From an uncultured Cellulomonas sp. (lineage in GTDB: Bacteria; Actinomycetota; Actinomycetes; Actinomycetales; Cellulomonadaceae), in NCBI RefSeq assembly GCF_947494015.1, contig NZ_CANLTL010000005.1, positions 220,322 to 284,321 of the forward strand: DNA of 64,000 nt, read 5' to 3'. Made by a program: the position numbers and the translations under genes. The first letter of the stretch is position 1, and every line of letters starts with the position of its first letter. The notes below the pieces were generated by a model. The model did not search any database, was not told where the DNA came from, and was given only the letters and a program-made list of their open reading frames with translations. Positions 17,530 through 26,472 of this stretch are shown in pieces.

Positions 17530-19716
17530 TCAGCTTTGGCGCGCTGGCGTCTTCAAGGTCGCCTCTCGCAGGATCATGGCGACCTGCTGCTCGTGGTCCG
17601 CTGGCACGCGCGCTCGGGGGGCTGGCGCGTACCGGTGGTCCTCCACCGCCCGCGCCAGGTCGGTGAGCGCCGAGCGGGCGTCCGGGCTTATCGGGCGGCC
17701 GTGTCGGGCCTGGAGTTGCGCGGCGATCTCAGCGGCTACCTGGCGGGGGGTGTGGGCATCCGTCCAGGTGATGCCTGACCCGGCGAGCCGGCGGCGCAGG
17801 TGCGCCCAGGCGACCTCCGGCTGCATCTCCTCGGTGACCGTCAGCCGTCGCCGCACGAAGACGGCGCTGGCTATCACCAGCAGCAGCGCGGCCCCAACGG
17901 CCACCGTGCCCACCCAGCCACCCGAGTCGGCGGTCGCGGGGGCGTCCTCGGGTTGCAGGAGGGGCTCCGTGGCCGGCGGCGGGGTGGCCGGCGCGGCGGG
18001 CGGCTGCACCTCCTCGGCCGTGGGCGCGCCCGAGTTCAGGAAGGGGTCGGCCCACCGCGGCGGGGCGCCGGACTGGACCGCCGGTGTCGGCTCGAAACGA
18101 ACCCAGCCAACATCGGCAAAGTACAGCTCCGGCCACGCGTGCGAGTCGCGGCCGGTGACCACGTACACGCCTTCGTCGTCTTGCCGACCGGGAAGAAACC
18201 CCACGGCCAGGCGCGCCGGGATGCCCAGCGACCGGGCCATCACGGTCATCGCCGTGGCGAACTGCACGCAGTACCCGCGGCCCGACTCCAGGAAGTCCCA
18301 GACCGCGTCATTAGTGCGCGCCGGATCGACCTCGGTCGCGTACGTGAAGTTCTGCGCCGAGCGGAAGTAGGACTGCAAGGCCAGCGCCCGCTCGTAGCGG
18401 CCCTCGGCGCCGGCCACGATCTCCTGCGCGCGTGCCCGCAGGTCGTCGGCCCGGGCCGTGCGCGGCAGCTGCAGGTAGTCCGCGACGTCTCCGGGGTCCG
18501 CGGTTCGTGAGGTGCGCAGCGTGTCGGCTGTGAGGTCGAGGAGCTGGACCTCCATCGAGTACTCCAGCCCCGCACTGGTGGGTACAGGCCGGACCACCTC
18601 GTCGCGACCGGCGTCGTAGGAGATGCCACCGCTGACCTGCACCGTGCGCGGCATGACCGGGACCGGCAGGCGGTCCTCGCGCAGACCCTCGACCCGCACC
18701 TCCAGCCGGGTCACCGTTGGGGCGCCCTCGCCCGGTGGCTCGGGCGTGAGGTCACGGGCCGGCCAGAGCACCGCTCCCGGCTCGGCCGTGGGCACCTCGC
18801 CCCGCGGAGGATCCTCGGGGACCCACCGCCGGCCGTCGTAGTCGCGCAGCGTGAACACCCGCAAGGGCCCGGCCGGGACGGGGTCCGCTCGATAGGTCAG
18901 CACGATCTCCGAAGACCGCGCGCCCAAGCTCCGACGCATGTCGAGGTCGTCGGCCAGCTGCACCGGCCCACCGGCTGCCGAACCCAGGTAGGGCAAGGGC
19001 ACGCTCGACCAGCCGGGGAGCACGGCACCGACCGGGCCGATGAGCAGCGCGACGACGGTGACCGTGCCGGCGATCGGCAGGGCAGCGGTGACACGTCGTC
19101 GCCGCTCACCGGCGCCGCGGTTGCGGTGCGCGGGACGACCCGGCGCGGCGGCGACCGCGAGCAGCAGGAGGTAGGCCAGCGCCGCTCCGATGAACGCCGG
19201 CGTGCCTGTGGGTCGCCCGATGACCAGCGGCGGAACCCACAGTCCGAGCAGCGCGAGGCCTGACCACGCGGGCGCGCCGAGGCCCACCGCGAGGAGGTCA
19301 ACCGTCAGGAGCACGAGCAGGGCGCCGCCGACGACCAGCACCTCGAGCGGGATGGTCGCCTCCGCGGGAGGCGCCGACGCCTGGGCCGCATCAAGGCCGG
19401 CGCGCAGCAGATCACCCAGGCGGGCGACCGCCTCGCGGTCGGGAAGCACCTGCAGGCGTCCCGGCGGACCACCGTACGCGACCAGCAGGCCGGCCATCAC
19501 GACGAGCGCGCCGACCAGCGTAGGCGCCCACCAAGCCCGCGTGCAGGCCCGCACCGTCATCAGGACCACGCCCAGACCGAGGAGTGCGACGATCCCCGCA
19601 CCGAGCCATCGACCCGGGGCGATCAGGTGACCCAGGGCGAACAGGCTTGCCGTGACAGCGCCGACGCACAGGCCACCGGCAAGCCGCGCGAGCGGATTGC
19701 TTGGGACGTCCCTCAT
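17530..19716 (-). CDS. TgpA-type membrane transglutaminase-like protein
   Basis: The 728-residue protein has an N-terminal block of about six membrane helices (to about 210, DUF3488/TgpA_N type), a periplasmic region, a transglutaminase-like core (about 400-540) and, after a further membrane helix (about 600-622), a cytoplasmic DUF4129-like tail. The catalytic Cys is in GRGYCVQFATAMTVMARSLG, the His in TGRDSHAWPELYF and the Asp-like position in FADVGWVRFEPTP. Such proteins occur with MoxR and DUF58 genes in actinobacteria; neither is nearby. The substrate is unknown; peptidoglycan-linked or envelope protein cross-linking is possible. The gene faces away from the ArsR/CDF pair. Confidence 0.85.
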   Translation of the reverse strand: MRDVPSNPLARLAGGLCVGAVTASLFALGHLIAPGRWLGAGIVALLGLGVVLMTVRACTRAWWAPTLVGALVVMAGLLVAYGGPPGRLQVLPDREAVARLGDLLRAGLDAAQASAPPAEATIPLEVLVVGGALLVLLTVDLLAVGLGAPAWSGLALLGLWVPPLVIGRPTGTPAFIGAALAYLLLLAVAAAPGRPAHRNRGAGERRRRVTAALPIAGTVTVVALLIGPVGAVLPGWSSVPLPYLGSAAGGPVQLADDLDMRRSLGARSSEIVLTYRADPVPAGPLRVFTLRDYDGRRWVPEDPPRGEVPTAEPGAVLWPARDLTPEPPGEGAPTVTRLEVRVEGLREDRLPVPVMPRTVQVSGGISYDAGRDEVVRPVPTSAGLEYSMEVQLLDLTADTLRTSRTADPGDVADYLQLPRTARADDLRARAQEIVAGAEGRYERALALQSYFRSAQNFTYATEVDPARTNDAVWDFLESGRGYCVQFATAMTVMARSLGIPARLAVGFLPGRQDDEGVYVVTGRDSHAWPELYFADVGWVRFEPTPAVQSGAPPRWADPFLNSGAPTAEEVQPPAAPATPPPATEPLLQPEDAPATADSGGWVGTVAVGAALLLVIASAVFVRRRLTVTEEMQPEVAWAHLRRRLAGSGITWTDAHTPRQVAAEIAAQLQARHGRPISPDARSALTDLARAVEDHRYAPAPRARVPADHEQQVAMILREATLKTPARQS

Positions 19717-20033
19717 CGTGCCGCCTCACCGAAACATGACCAGACGAACCTGCTCCATGCTCCCACCCGCGCGCCGCCACACATTCGTGGAGCGGTGGCA
19801 CGGCACGGCCTGGGAGACCCCCCCACACTCGGTCGCGTTCACCGTGCCGAACGATCCAAGGGCCGCTGAGCTGATCAAGTCGGCGGGGTGCGTGCCCTGC
19901 GTGTACTGGGCGCACCACGGGACCACATGACCGCGGAGCGCGCCGCTGGTGGCAGTGCCGGCGCTACGGCCGACCCGCGGACCGGCAGCCTGTCTTGCCG
20001 GAACGAGCCCCCCGGCCCAGGCAGCAACATCTG
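19717..20033. other. intergenic, no supported gene
   Basis: A plus-strand frame ending GCVPCVYWAHHGTT (stop near 19928) includes a Cys-x-x-Cys but has no ribosome site and matches no family that I know. I see no other gene in this stretch between the transglutaminase-like gene and arsR. Confidence 0.35.
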
Positions 20034-20047
20034 CATATAATTACATA
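20034..20047 (+). promoter_or_regulatory. promoter and imperfect palindromic operator of the arsR-CDF pair
   Basis: CATATAATTACATA is an imperfect palindrome around AATT, in the style of ArsR/SmtB operators, and contains a consensus -10 TATAAT at 20036-20041. The ATG at 20049 follows 7 bases later with no ribosome site, so the transcript is probably leaderless and the repressor would bind directly over the -10. Confidence 0.6.
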
Positions 20048-20048
20048 C

Positions 20049-20438
20049 ATGAAGACGAGCACTAGTCGCGTTGTGCCTCTCGACGCCTGCCAGGTCGTCA
20101 CGGTGCACCCGGACAAGGTTGCGCTGGCTCGCCAGAAGGTTCCGGACGCCGAGGAGGCCGGCGTTCTGGCGGATCTGTTCAAGCTGCTCGGTGAACCGAA
20201 GCGGACGCGGATCCTGTATGCCCTGCTCGAGGCCGGTGAGCTGTGCGTCTGCGACATCGCTGCAGCCGTGGACGTGCCGGAGGCGTCGGTGTCACAGGCG
20301 TTGCGCCTGCTGCGCACGGCGGGCGTGGTCGACAACCGCAGGTCCGGGCGGATGGTGTACTACCGGCTCGCCGACGCCCATGTGCGGTCGCTGCTGGACC
20401 TGTCCCGTGAGCACACCGGGCACGAGGTGAGCAGTTGA
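20049..20438 (+). CDS. ArsR/SmtB-family metal-sensing repressor
   Basis: The 129-residue winged-helix protein contains the ArsR core (LADLFKLLGEPKRTRILYAL, about 40-59), ELCVCDIAAAVDVPEASVSQ (about 65-84) and the beta wing (NRRSGRMVYYRLAD). The CVC pair in helix alpha-3 (CVCD) is the classic soft-metal site of ArsR, CadC and related sensors. The distal C-terminal His residues (REHTGHEV) resemble an alpha-5 zinc site. It is leaderless from ATG 20049 and its stop overlaps the ATG of the CDF exporter by one base (TGATG), so the two are co-expressed and the regulator most likely senses the exported ion (Cd, Zn or Pb; not resolvable from sequence). Confidence 0.88.
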   Translation: MKTSTSRVVPLDACQVVTVHPDKVALARQKVPDAEEAGVLADLFKLLGEPKRTRILYALLEAGELCVCDIAAAVDVPEASVSQALRLLRTAGVVDNRRSGRMVYYRLADAHVRSLLDLSREHTGHEVSS

Positions 20439-21349
20439 TGGGCGCCGGACACAGCCACGGCGCCCCGAGCCAGCACGCTGGGGGCCGCTACCGTCGCCGG
20501 CTGGCTGGCGCGTTCGCCCTGACCGCTTCGTTCTTTGTTGTCGAGCTCGTCGCGGGTCTGCTGTCGGGGTCGCTGGCCCTGATTTCCGATGCCGGGCACA
20601 TGGCGGCCGACGTCGTCGCGCTCGGGGCCGCCCTGGTCGCCACCCGGATCGCCACCCGGCCGGACCCCTCGGGGCGCCGCACGTACGGGTCCTACCGCGC
20701 GGAGGTGTTCGCCTCGGGCCTGACTGTCCTGATCATGCTGGGCGTCGGGCTGTACGTGGTCGTGGAGGCCATCGGCCGGCTCGGTGACCAGCCGGAGGTC
20801 ACCTCAGGCGTCATGCTCCTGGTCGGCTTCGCTGGCTTGCTGATCAACGTCGCGTCGATGCTGCTGCTGCGTGGGGGGTCCAAGGACAGCCTCAACGTTC
20901 GCGGGGCGTACTTCGAGGTCGTGGCGGACGCGGCCGGGTCCGTCGGGGTGATGGTCGCCGGGCTGCTGATCATCGTCACCGGGCAGCCGGTCTGGGACGT
21001 CGTGGTCGCCGTCGCGATCGCCATGTTCGTCGTCGTCCGGGCGGTCGCGTTGGGCCGTCAGGTCGTTGCGGTGCTCGGCCAGCACGCGCCCGCCGAGATC
21101 AACCCCGAAGCGGTCGCCACCGAGCTCGGCGGCGTCGCCGGCGTCGCTGCGGTCCACGACCTGCACCTGTGGGCACTGACCTCCGGCATGAACGTCGCCA
21201 CCGCCCACCTGGTCGCGGTCGACCAGGCGGACCAGAACCGAGTGCTCGAGGGAGCCCGGCAGGTCCTGCGCGACCGTTTCGGTATCGCACACGCCACCTT
21301 GCAGGTCGAGCCCGCCGACCACGACGGCTGCGCCGACCTCACCTGGTAG
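20438..21349 (+). CDS. cation diffusion facilitator metal exporter
   Basis: The 303-residue protein has a short His-containing head (GAGHSHG), six membrane helices (about 25-210) and a cytoplasmic ferredoxin-like CDF tail (about 215-300). Helix II has the metal-site motif SDAGHMAADVV (HxxxD). In helix V the usual HxxxD is EVVAD, so the site is HD-ED, a variant also seen in other actinobacterial CDFs as I recall. The tail ends HATLQVEPADHDG. It exports divalent metal against protons. It starts on the stop of the ArsR gene. The substitution makes zinc preference uncertain. Confidence 0.88.
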   Translation: MGAGHSHGAPSQHAGGRYRRRLAGAFALTASFFVVELVAGLLSGSLALISDAGHMAADVVALGAALVATRIATRPDPSGRRTYGSYRAEVFASGLTVLIMLGVGLYVVVEAIGRLGDQPEVTSGVMLLVGFAGLLINVASMLLLRGGSKDSLNVRGAYFEVVADAAGSVGVMVAGLLIIVTGQPVWDVVVAVAIAMFVVVRAVALGRQVVAVLGQHAPAEINPEAVATELGGVAGVAAVHDLHLWALTSGMNVATAHLVAVDQADQNRVLEGARQVLRDRFGIAHATLQVEPADHDGCADLTW

Positions 21350-21489
21350 TGCCTGGTGATCTCACGCACCTCCGGGGGTGAATGGCTCCTGGCGCCTATG
21401 CACCGGCCGGGTCCGGCAAGGGCGTGCGCGGTTAGGCTGGGCACAGTGAGCGGTCGATCTTGGTCGTCGCTGCGCTCGATGACGTCGGC

Positions 21490-22153
21490 GAGGCGCACCC
21501 CGGCGCATCGAGACCCGGATCCAGATCACCCGGACGCTCTCGCGCCGCGGGCCGGTGTGGACCGGCCCCCACGTGGTCTACGGCGTCCACGGTCGGGTGG
21601 GTCCTGGCCCGCACCGCGTGCCGTTGCTACGCAAAGCGCGAGCCGCGACCGGGCTGCCGATCCGGGCCTGACGCCGCACCGCGAACCGGTACGAGCACCC
21701 CTACCCTGGGTCGCTGGTCCACAACGACGTCAAGAAGCTCGGCCGCATCCCCGACGGCAGCAAGCTGAAACGCCCAGGGGCGGAGCGAGTACGTCAAGGG
21801 CCGCGGAATCGGCTACGACTACGTGCACACCGTCATCGGCGACGGCATCACCGTCGAACGAGTCATCAGCGACAACGCCAGGAACCACCGGCCCTCCCGC
21901 GACTTCACGGCCGCGGCCGGGCAGCGGGGCATCCAGCTGAACTCGTCAAGCCGTACTGCCCCTGAACCAACGGCAAGATCGAGCGCCTCAACCGCACCCT
22001 CGCCGCCGAGTGGGCCTACTCGCGCGTGTTCCACTCCAACACCGAACGCGCCGAACTCTTGCCCACCTGGCTCGAGCACTACAACCTAAACAGACCCCAC
22101 CTCGGCGCCACCCAACCGACCGCGTCAACAACGTTGCGGGTCAGTACACCTAG
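21490..22153 (+). pseudogene. decayed IS481-family transposase
   Basis: This is a broken copy of the intact element at 60475-61544. Matching blocks run from CTCTCGCGCCGCGGGCCGG (21537) through GAAGCTCGGCCGCATCCCCG (21737) to the right end GCGGGTCAGTACACCTAGG at 22137-22155. The segment coding for the middle of the DDE domain (IDDHSRLAYAEIHADEKG) is deleted, as are the N-terminal helix-turn-helix and the left inverted repeat, and frames shift several times. The right terminal repeat abuts the stop codon of the neighbouring CPBP gene. Confidence 0.85.
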
Positions 22154-22154
22154 G

Positions 22155-23042
22155 TCAGTAAATGAAGATCGCGAACATGTCTGGGTTGTGCGCGTGCACG
22201 ATCGCGAGGAACACGATCGCGTCGAACAGCAGATGCACGACCAGCACGTACGTGAACGACCCGGTGCGCGTGAAGATCCATCCCTGCAGCAGCGCGAACG
22301 GGACGGTCAGGGCCGGTCCCCACTCCCGGTAGCCGAGCTCCCACAGGAACGAGACGAAGATCGTCGCCTGCAGCAGGTTGGCGATAAGCGTGGAGAAGTG
22401 GCGGCGCAACAGCGTGAAGCACGTGCAGATGAAGAACAGCTCGTCCCACGTGCCGACGGCGTTGACGCCGACGAAGAACCGGGCCAGCTCGCTGCCGTCG
22501 GTGATGTCCGGCCAGTTTTGGTATGCACCGGAGGTGATGAAGTAGAATGGCAGGATCGCCCAGCCCAGCAGCGGGACGGCGACCAGGTACACCTTCTCCG
22601 GCTGTGGCCAGTGTTGTCCGGTGCGCCATGGGAACCGGATGGCGTGCCGCTTGTAGACGAACCGGTCGATAAAGAACGGCACCACCACGGCCAGTGTGAG
22701 GGCGGTGCCGATTGCGACGTACCGCGGCCAGGAGACGTCGGCCTCCATCGACGTGGTGCTGACGATGGAGATCCCGACGCCAATGAGCAGCAGGTCCTTG
22801 CCGAGGCCACGGTCGAGCAGGAAGGCCGCGACGAGCGCCGCGGCGAGCACGATCCACCCGAGCGGGCGCACGTGGGCGCCGAAGAGCAGGAACGCCGAGA
22901 GCGAGACGCCCGCCGCCGGCACCAGCGTGCGGGCGGTGGTGCGCGGGCGTGCGAGGTCCGCGGGGGGCGCCGCGCCGGCGGACTGGACGGCGCCTGCCGG
23001 CACTGCGGCGTCAGACGTTCGGGGATCAACTGGCCAAGCCAC
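22155..23042 (-). CDS. CPBP-family intramembrane protease-like protein
   Basis: The 295-residue protein has about eight membrane helices. The region GTWDELFFICTCFTLLRRHF (about 188) carries the glutamate that corresponds to the EE-x-x-x-R motif of CPBP proteases, reduced here to DE. A second motif with Arg and His follows (FLWELGYREWGPALTVPF) and the last helix has HLLFDAIVF, matching the usual HxxxN/D. The family includes glutamic-type intramembrane proteases, and some members give immunity to bacteriocins; the substrate is unknown. The GTG start at 23042 is tentative because no ribosome site is evident and flanking DNA consists of transposon relics. The final codons border the IS481 right end, so the C terminus could have been altered. 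Confidence 0.7.
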   Translation of the reverse strand: MAWPVDPRTSDAAVPAGAVQSAGAAPPADLARPRTTARTLVPAAGVSLSAFLLFGAHVRPLGWIVLAAALVAAFLLDRGLGKDLLLIGVGISIVSTTSMEADVSWPRYVAIGTALTLAVVVPFFIDRFVYKRHAIRFPWRTGQHWPQPEKVYLVAVPLLGWAILPFYFITSGAYQNWPDITDGSELARFFVGVNAVGTWDELFFICTCFTLLRRHFSTLIANLLQATIFVSFLWELGYREWGPALTVPFALLQGWIFTRTGSFTYVLVVHLLFDAIVFLAIVHAHNPDMFAIFIY

Positions 23043-23069
23043 GGGCCCAGGATGCCGTGTCCCACGCTC

Positions 23070-23309
23070 CTATGGTTCGTCAAGCCGGTAGGCCGTGCTC
23101 GAGTTGGCGGTAGAGGCGTCGGCGAGGTAGCGCTTGAGGCAGCGGCGGATCTTGCGGCCGGTCTTGCCCTCGGCGCGGTGGCGTTGGATGTAGTCGCGGG
23201 CCTGCTGGTGGTCGCGAGTCCGCGAAGCGCGACGACGTGCAGGGCACGGTTGAGCTGGCGATCCGCGGATCGATTCAGCCGATGCCGCCTTCCAGCTCGA
23301 GCCGGTCAA
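23070..23309 (-). pseudogene. 3' relic of an IS110-family transposase
   Basis: The frame gives RDHQQARDYIQRHRAEGKTG and RRCLKRYLADAST, the characteristic end of IS110-family transposases (R-x-x-EGK-x-x-x-x-RCLKR-x-LA). The rest of the gene, including the DEDD and serine active sites, is absent. On the opposite strand at about 23285-23345 the tail AFQLEPVNQAQHEP resembles the last residues of a CDF exporter, another possible relic. Confidence 0.65.
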
Positions 23310-23419
23310 CCAGGCCCAGCACGAGCCCGTACGCCACGACTACTGAGCACCCTGCGAAGCGGCGAATGGCTCGCGTACGCGCCGCTCACGCCGCTGGCTA
23401 GTCAGCCACGTAATGTCGG

Positions 23420-23830
23420 TCAGGGGCAGGGGCGCCGGCGCTGCGTGACGCACTCGGAGGAGCAGTGGTCGTCGGAGTCGGGGCAGGCAGCCAGGTCGGC
23501 CTGCGCGGCGTCCAGCCGCTTGCTCAGACGTTCCAGGCGCGCGCGCTTGTCGTTGAGTCGTCGGATCTGCTGGGTCAGCAGCGGGGCGAGGTGCTCGCGG
23601 ACGTCGGTGCACGAGCGGGTTCGCAGCACCGTCAGGTGCTCGCTGATCTGCTCCAGCGACAAGCCGAGCTCCTTGCTCGCCTCGATCAGGTCCAGGCGCA
23701 CCAGGTCGGCCTCGTCGTAGTCGCGGTAGCCGTTGGCCGTGCGGGCCACCGGCAGCAGCCCGGCGTCCTCGTAGAAGCGCAGCGTGGTCGCCGGGACCCC
23801 GCTGCGCCGGGTGACTTCGGAGATGCGCAC
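23420..23830 (-). CDS. MerR-family metal-responsive regulator
   Basis: The 136-residue protein has the winged helix (VRISEVTRRSGVPATTLRFY), EDAGLLPVARTANGYRDYDE, a dimerisation helix (about 78-112) and a C-terminal cysteine cluster (AACPDSDDHCSSECVTQRR, about 113-131). A Cys at about 78 (SCTDVREH) would complete a soft-metal site like those of CadR/PbrR/ArsR-type MerR proteins. GTG at 23830 gives the family start. It is divergent from the BASS-type carrier gene, with a MerR-style promoter between them, and should control that gene. Confidence 0.82.
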   Translation of the reverse strand: MRISEVTRRSGVPATTLRFYEDAGLLPVARTANGYRDYDEADLVRLDLIEASKELGLSLEQISEHLTVLRTRSCTDVREHLAPLLTQQIRRLNDKRARLERLSKRLDAAQADLAACPDSDDHCSSECVTQRRRPCP

Positions 23831-23859
23831 ACCAGTGACGGTAGCGACCCCCGTCCGCC

Positions 23860-23890
23860 TTGACCTTCCAGCGGCTCGAAGTTTTACGGT
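23860..23890 (+). promoter_or_regulatory. MerR-type operator/promoter for the BASS-type carrier
   Basis: -35 TTGACC (23860-23865) and -10-like TACGGT (23885-23890) are 19 bases apart. Between them lies a dyad CTTCCAGC (23865-23872) / GCTCGAAG (23874-23881) with one mismatch and a 1-base centre. The -10 hexamer is the same as in the merA promoter at 6487. Confidence 0.75.
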
Positions 23891-23963
23891 CGGTGCCCGT
23901 GCCCACCCCACCGCCGCGACCCGCCCCACTGCTTGCTCCCGCACGTCACCTGCAGCGCCAGGC

Positions 23964-24953
23964 ATGACCGGACGTCTCGTGGCCCGGCTCGAGCGGCACC
24001 AGATCGGCCTGTACCTGGTGGCGATCATCGCCGGCGTGGGCATCGGGCTGGCGGTGCCCGGCGCCCCCGGGCTCGAGGTGGCGATCAACCCGGTGCTGGC
24101 GCTGCTGCTCTACGCGACCTTCCTCAGCATCCCCTTCGCTGCCATCACCCAGGCCGCGCGCGATGGCAGGTTCATTGCCGCGGTGGTCGTGCTGAACTTC
24201 GTCCTGGTGCCGGTGATCGCCTACGGCCTGTCCCGCTTCGTTGCCGACGAGCCGGCCCTGGTCTTCGGGGTGCTGCTGGTGCTGCTGACCCCTTGCATCG
24301 ACTACGTCATCGTCTTCAGCGGTCTCGCCGGAGCAGCCTCCGAGCGGCTGCTGGCCGCATCCCCACTGCTGATGCTCGCCCAGCTGCTACTGCTGCCGCT
24401 GTACCTGCTGATCTTCATCGGTCCCCAAGGCCTGGGCGTCGTGGAGGCCGGCCCCTTCGCCGAAGCGTTCCTCATCCTGATCGTCCTGCCGCTGACCGCG
24501 GCTGCAGCCACCCAGGCCCTGGCCCGCCGCCACCGGCTCGGGTTGCTCCTGCAGTCACTGCTGCAAGCTCTCATGGTCCCGCTGATGATGATCACCCTGG
24601 CCGTCGTCGTGGCCTCACAGGCGCAGCTGGCCAGTGGCGCCGCCGACCAGCTCCTGCGCGTGGTGCCGGTCTTCGCGGGCTTCCTGGTCGTCATGGCCGT
24701 CGTCGGTGCGCTCACCGGCCGCGCCTTCGGCCTGGACGTCCCGTCCCGGCGTGCCTTGATCTTCAGCGGCGCCACCCGCAACGGCCTGGTCATCCTGCCC
24801 CTGGCCCTCGCCCTACCCAGCTCGCTGTCCCTGGCACCAGCGATCGCCGTCACCCAGACCCTCGTCGAGCTCGTCGGCATGGTCATCTACGTCCGCATCG
24901 TTCCCGGCCTGGTGCCCCACCCACGCCCCACGCACACACTCCCTCAGCTGTAG
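23964..24953 (+). CDS. bile acid:sodium symporter superfamily carrier, arsenic-resistance type
   Basis: The 329-residue protein has about ten membrane helices and is of BASS/ACR3-superfamily type. The segment VLLTPCIDYVIVFSGLAGAA (about 108-127) contains the Pro-Cys of helix 4 found in ACR3 arsenite exporters, and ATRNGLVILPLALALP (about 272) corresponds to the conserved helix 9/10 motif. Actinobacterial proteins of this type are usually annotated arsenic resistance protein; the substrate is not proven. It lies opposite a MerR gene with cysteine ligands and behind a MerR-type promoter, which supports a metalloid or metal exporter. No arsC is present in the window. Confidence 0.75.
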   Translation: MTGRLVARLERHQIGLYLVAIIAGVGIGLAVPGAPGLEVAINPVLALLLYATFLSIPFAAITQAARDGRFIAAVVVLNFVLVPVIAYGLSRFVADEPALVFGVLLVLLTPCIDYVIVFSGLAGAASERLLAASPLLMLAQLLLLPLYLLIFIGPQGLGVVEAGPFAEAFLILIVLPLTAAAATQALARRHRLGLLLQSLLQALMVPLMMITLAVVVASQAQLASGAADQLLRVVPVFAGFLVVMAVVGALTGRAFGLDVPSRRALIFSGATRNGLVILPLALALPSSLSLAPAIAVTQTLVELVGMVIYVRIVPGLVPHPRPTHTLPQL

Positions 24954-25131
24954 TGCGGAAGGTGCGGCTTGAGACGACCCACTCGACGCCTCTCAAAACC
25001 AGTCGTTTCCGACACGCGGGTGGGCTCATGTCGGTCGAGGGCGTCGAGCGAGTCCAGCTCGGTCGCCTCAAGCGCGGCTGGGCAACGGGCGCCGTCACAG
25101 GGTGCGAGCGTGCAAGGTGGCGCCCGCGGCA

Positions 25132-25545
25132 TCAGTGCTCAACGGCGACCACGGGCTCGTTCCCGGACTGCATCGCGGATCGATGACCCTTGGTAGCGGC
25201 AAGAACAGCAGCGACTCCGAGCGCTACCCATGCGACCACGCTGCCAAGCCCGACTGCGAAGATTCCGGGGATCCCGTACAGCGCCTCAGGCGGCGGTGGC
25301 TCCGCCGGCCCCTCGATGAGACCGAGACCCATGCTGATTGCGAGTGCGACCGTCACTCCCACTGCGATGCCATGGTGGGCCCGTGCTGCCCATACAACAG
25401 CGGAAGATCCCGCTGCCACCATGATGAGCACGATCCACGGCGTCGCGCCCGTGGTGAGCGCTTCGTGGTGCCGATACGACTCGCCGGCAAGTAGCGCGAT
25501 AAACCACACTACTCCGGCGATGATTCCTATCCCGAACTTGACCAT
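25132..25545 (-). CDS. small four-helix membrane protein, unknown
   Basis: The 137-residue protein has four likely membrane helices (about 3-22, 34-54, 59-80, 93-117) and a His-containing first loop (GESYRHHEAL). The start ATG has GAGGAG 8 bases upstream, a convincing site. I recognise no family. It is convergent with the BASS-type gene, separated by 178 bases without a gene. Confidence 0.65.
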   Translation of the reverse strand: MVKFGIGIIAGVVWFIALLAGESYRHHEALTTGATPWIVLIMVAAGSSAVVWAARAHHGIAVGVTVALAISMGLGLIEGPAEPPPPEALYGIPGIFAVGLGSVVAWVALGVAAVLAATKGHRSAMQSGNEPVVAVEH

Positions 25546-26070
25546 GGTTCACGCTCCTCATTGAGTTTGAGGCTTGTCTGCGCCGCGAAGTGCTGGTCGG
25601 TCGCAGTGTGATTACGTCTCAAGCTGTGTCAGCCGGTACGCCCCAATGTACACCGTGTGCCAATCCGCGCCGGGCTGCGCCCAATCACTAGCCTGGCGAC
25701 AGTTGGTGTTTAGTCGAGCGCGTGGCGTTCCTTGAGGCGTTAAGGCGCGAAGCGACATGGCGTTATGTCATGGCCGTTCTGGCGACTTGTCGAGTAGGGA
25801 CAGCGCTGCGATGGCGGGGTGCGGATCGAGGTCCCGGCGGGTGGCACGGCCGTGTGCCGACCCGCGTCCGGCTACTAGCCGCAAGGCCCGCCATGTCCGA
25901 AGTCGGTTAATTCTGAGACACGCGCTCGGCTCACGAGCGCGGGCCACCCGCACGCCGCGCCGACATGTGCGGATGGTCGCGACCGTACGAACGGCATGTC
26001 GGATGTCGTAGCCCGCGAGTCGAGGCCCCGGTCCTGGGGCGCGTGTGTTCGGAAACGACTTACGCGACGG
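25546..26070. other. intergenic, no gene seen
   Basis: This stretch is less GC-biased than its surroundings (for example 25711-25800) and holds only short frames without ribosome sites or recognisable domains on either strand. The same is true of 26212-26460 on the other side of the 46-residue ORF. Confidence 0.4.
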
Positions 26071-26211
26071 TTAGTCGAGATGACGACGCTTGCGTACCAA
26101 AACAACACTGACGAGCGCGACCACGATCGCGGCGGCGAGCCCGAAAAGAGGGTCGAGATCGGGACCGGCGATGCCAGACGGGTCCGGGTGTTGGAAGCCA
26201 GTGAAGACCAT
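26071..26211 (-). CDS. 46-residue single-helix membrane peptide
   Basis: ATG 26211 to TAA 26073-26071. The peptide starts MVFTGFQHPDPSGIAGPDLD and continues with a clean helix (LFGLAAAIVVALVSVVLV) and a basic end (RKRRHLD), a classical positive-inside single-pass layout. TACGCT lies 6 bases before the ATG with no ribosome site, consistent with a leaderless start. No family is recognised. Confidence 0.5.
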   Translation of the reverse strand: MVFTGFQHPDPSGIAGPDLDPLFGLAAAIVVALVSVVLVRKRRHLD

Positions 26212-26472
26212 CGTTCGAGCGTACCCGGCGGGTCCAGTCGTGGCGATGGGCGATGAGCGTTGGGTCCTAAGGGTCCTTTCCGGACAGTCGTCGACCGCCC
26301 GGGCGGAGCTGACTTCGTCACAGACTGGTGGCGTCGTCTACTCAAGCTGTGGCGGGCAGCTGCATCTCCACGCACCGGCCAGCGACTGGGGACCGCGCGC
26401 GACCGGCGGCATGAGCGCGTGCAGTCGAGGTAGCGTGCCAGACGAGTAGGAACGGAACTCGGAGAGAAAAAG

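Noticed and set aside
23285..23345. 3' relic of a second CDF exporter gene
   Set aside because: The tail AFQLEPVNQAQHEP is suggestive but too short to annotate.
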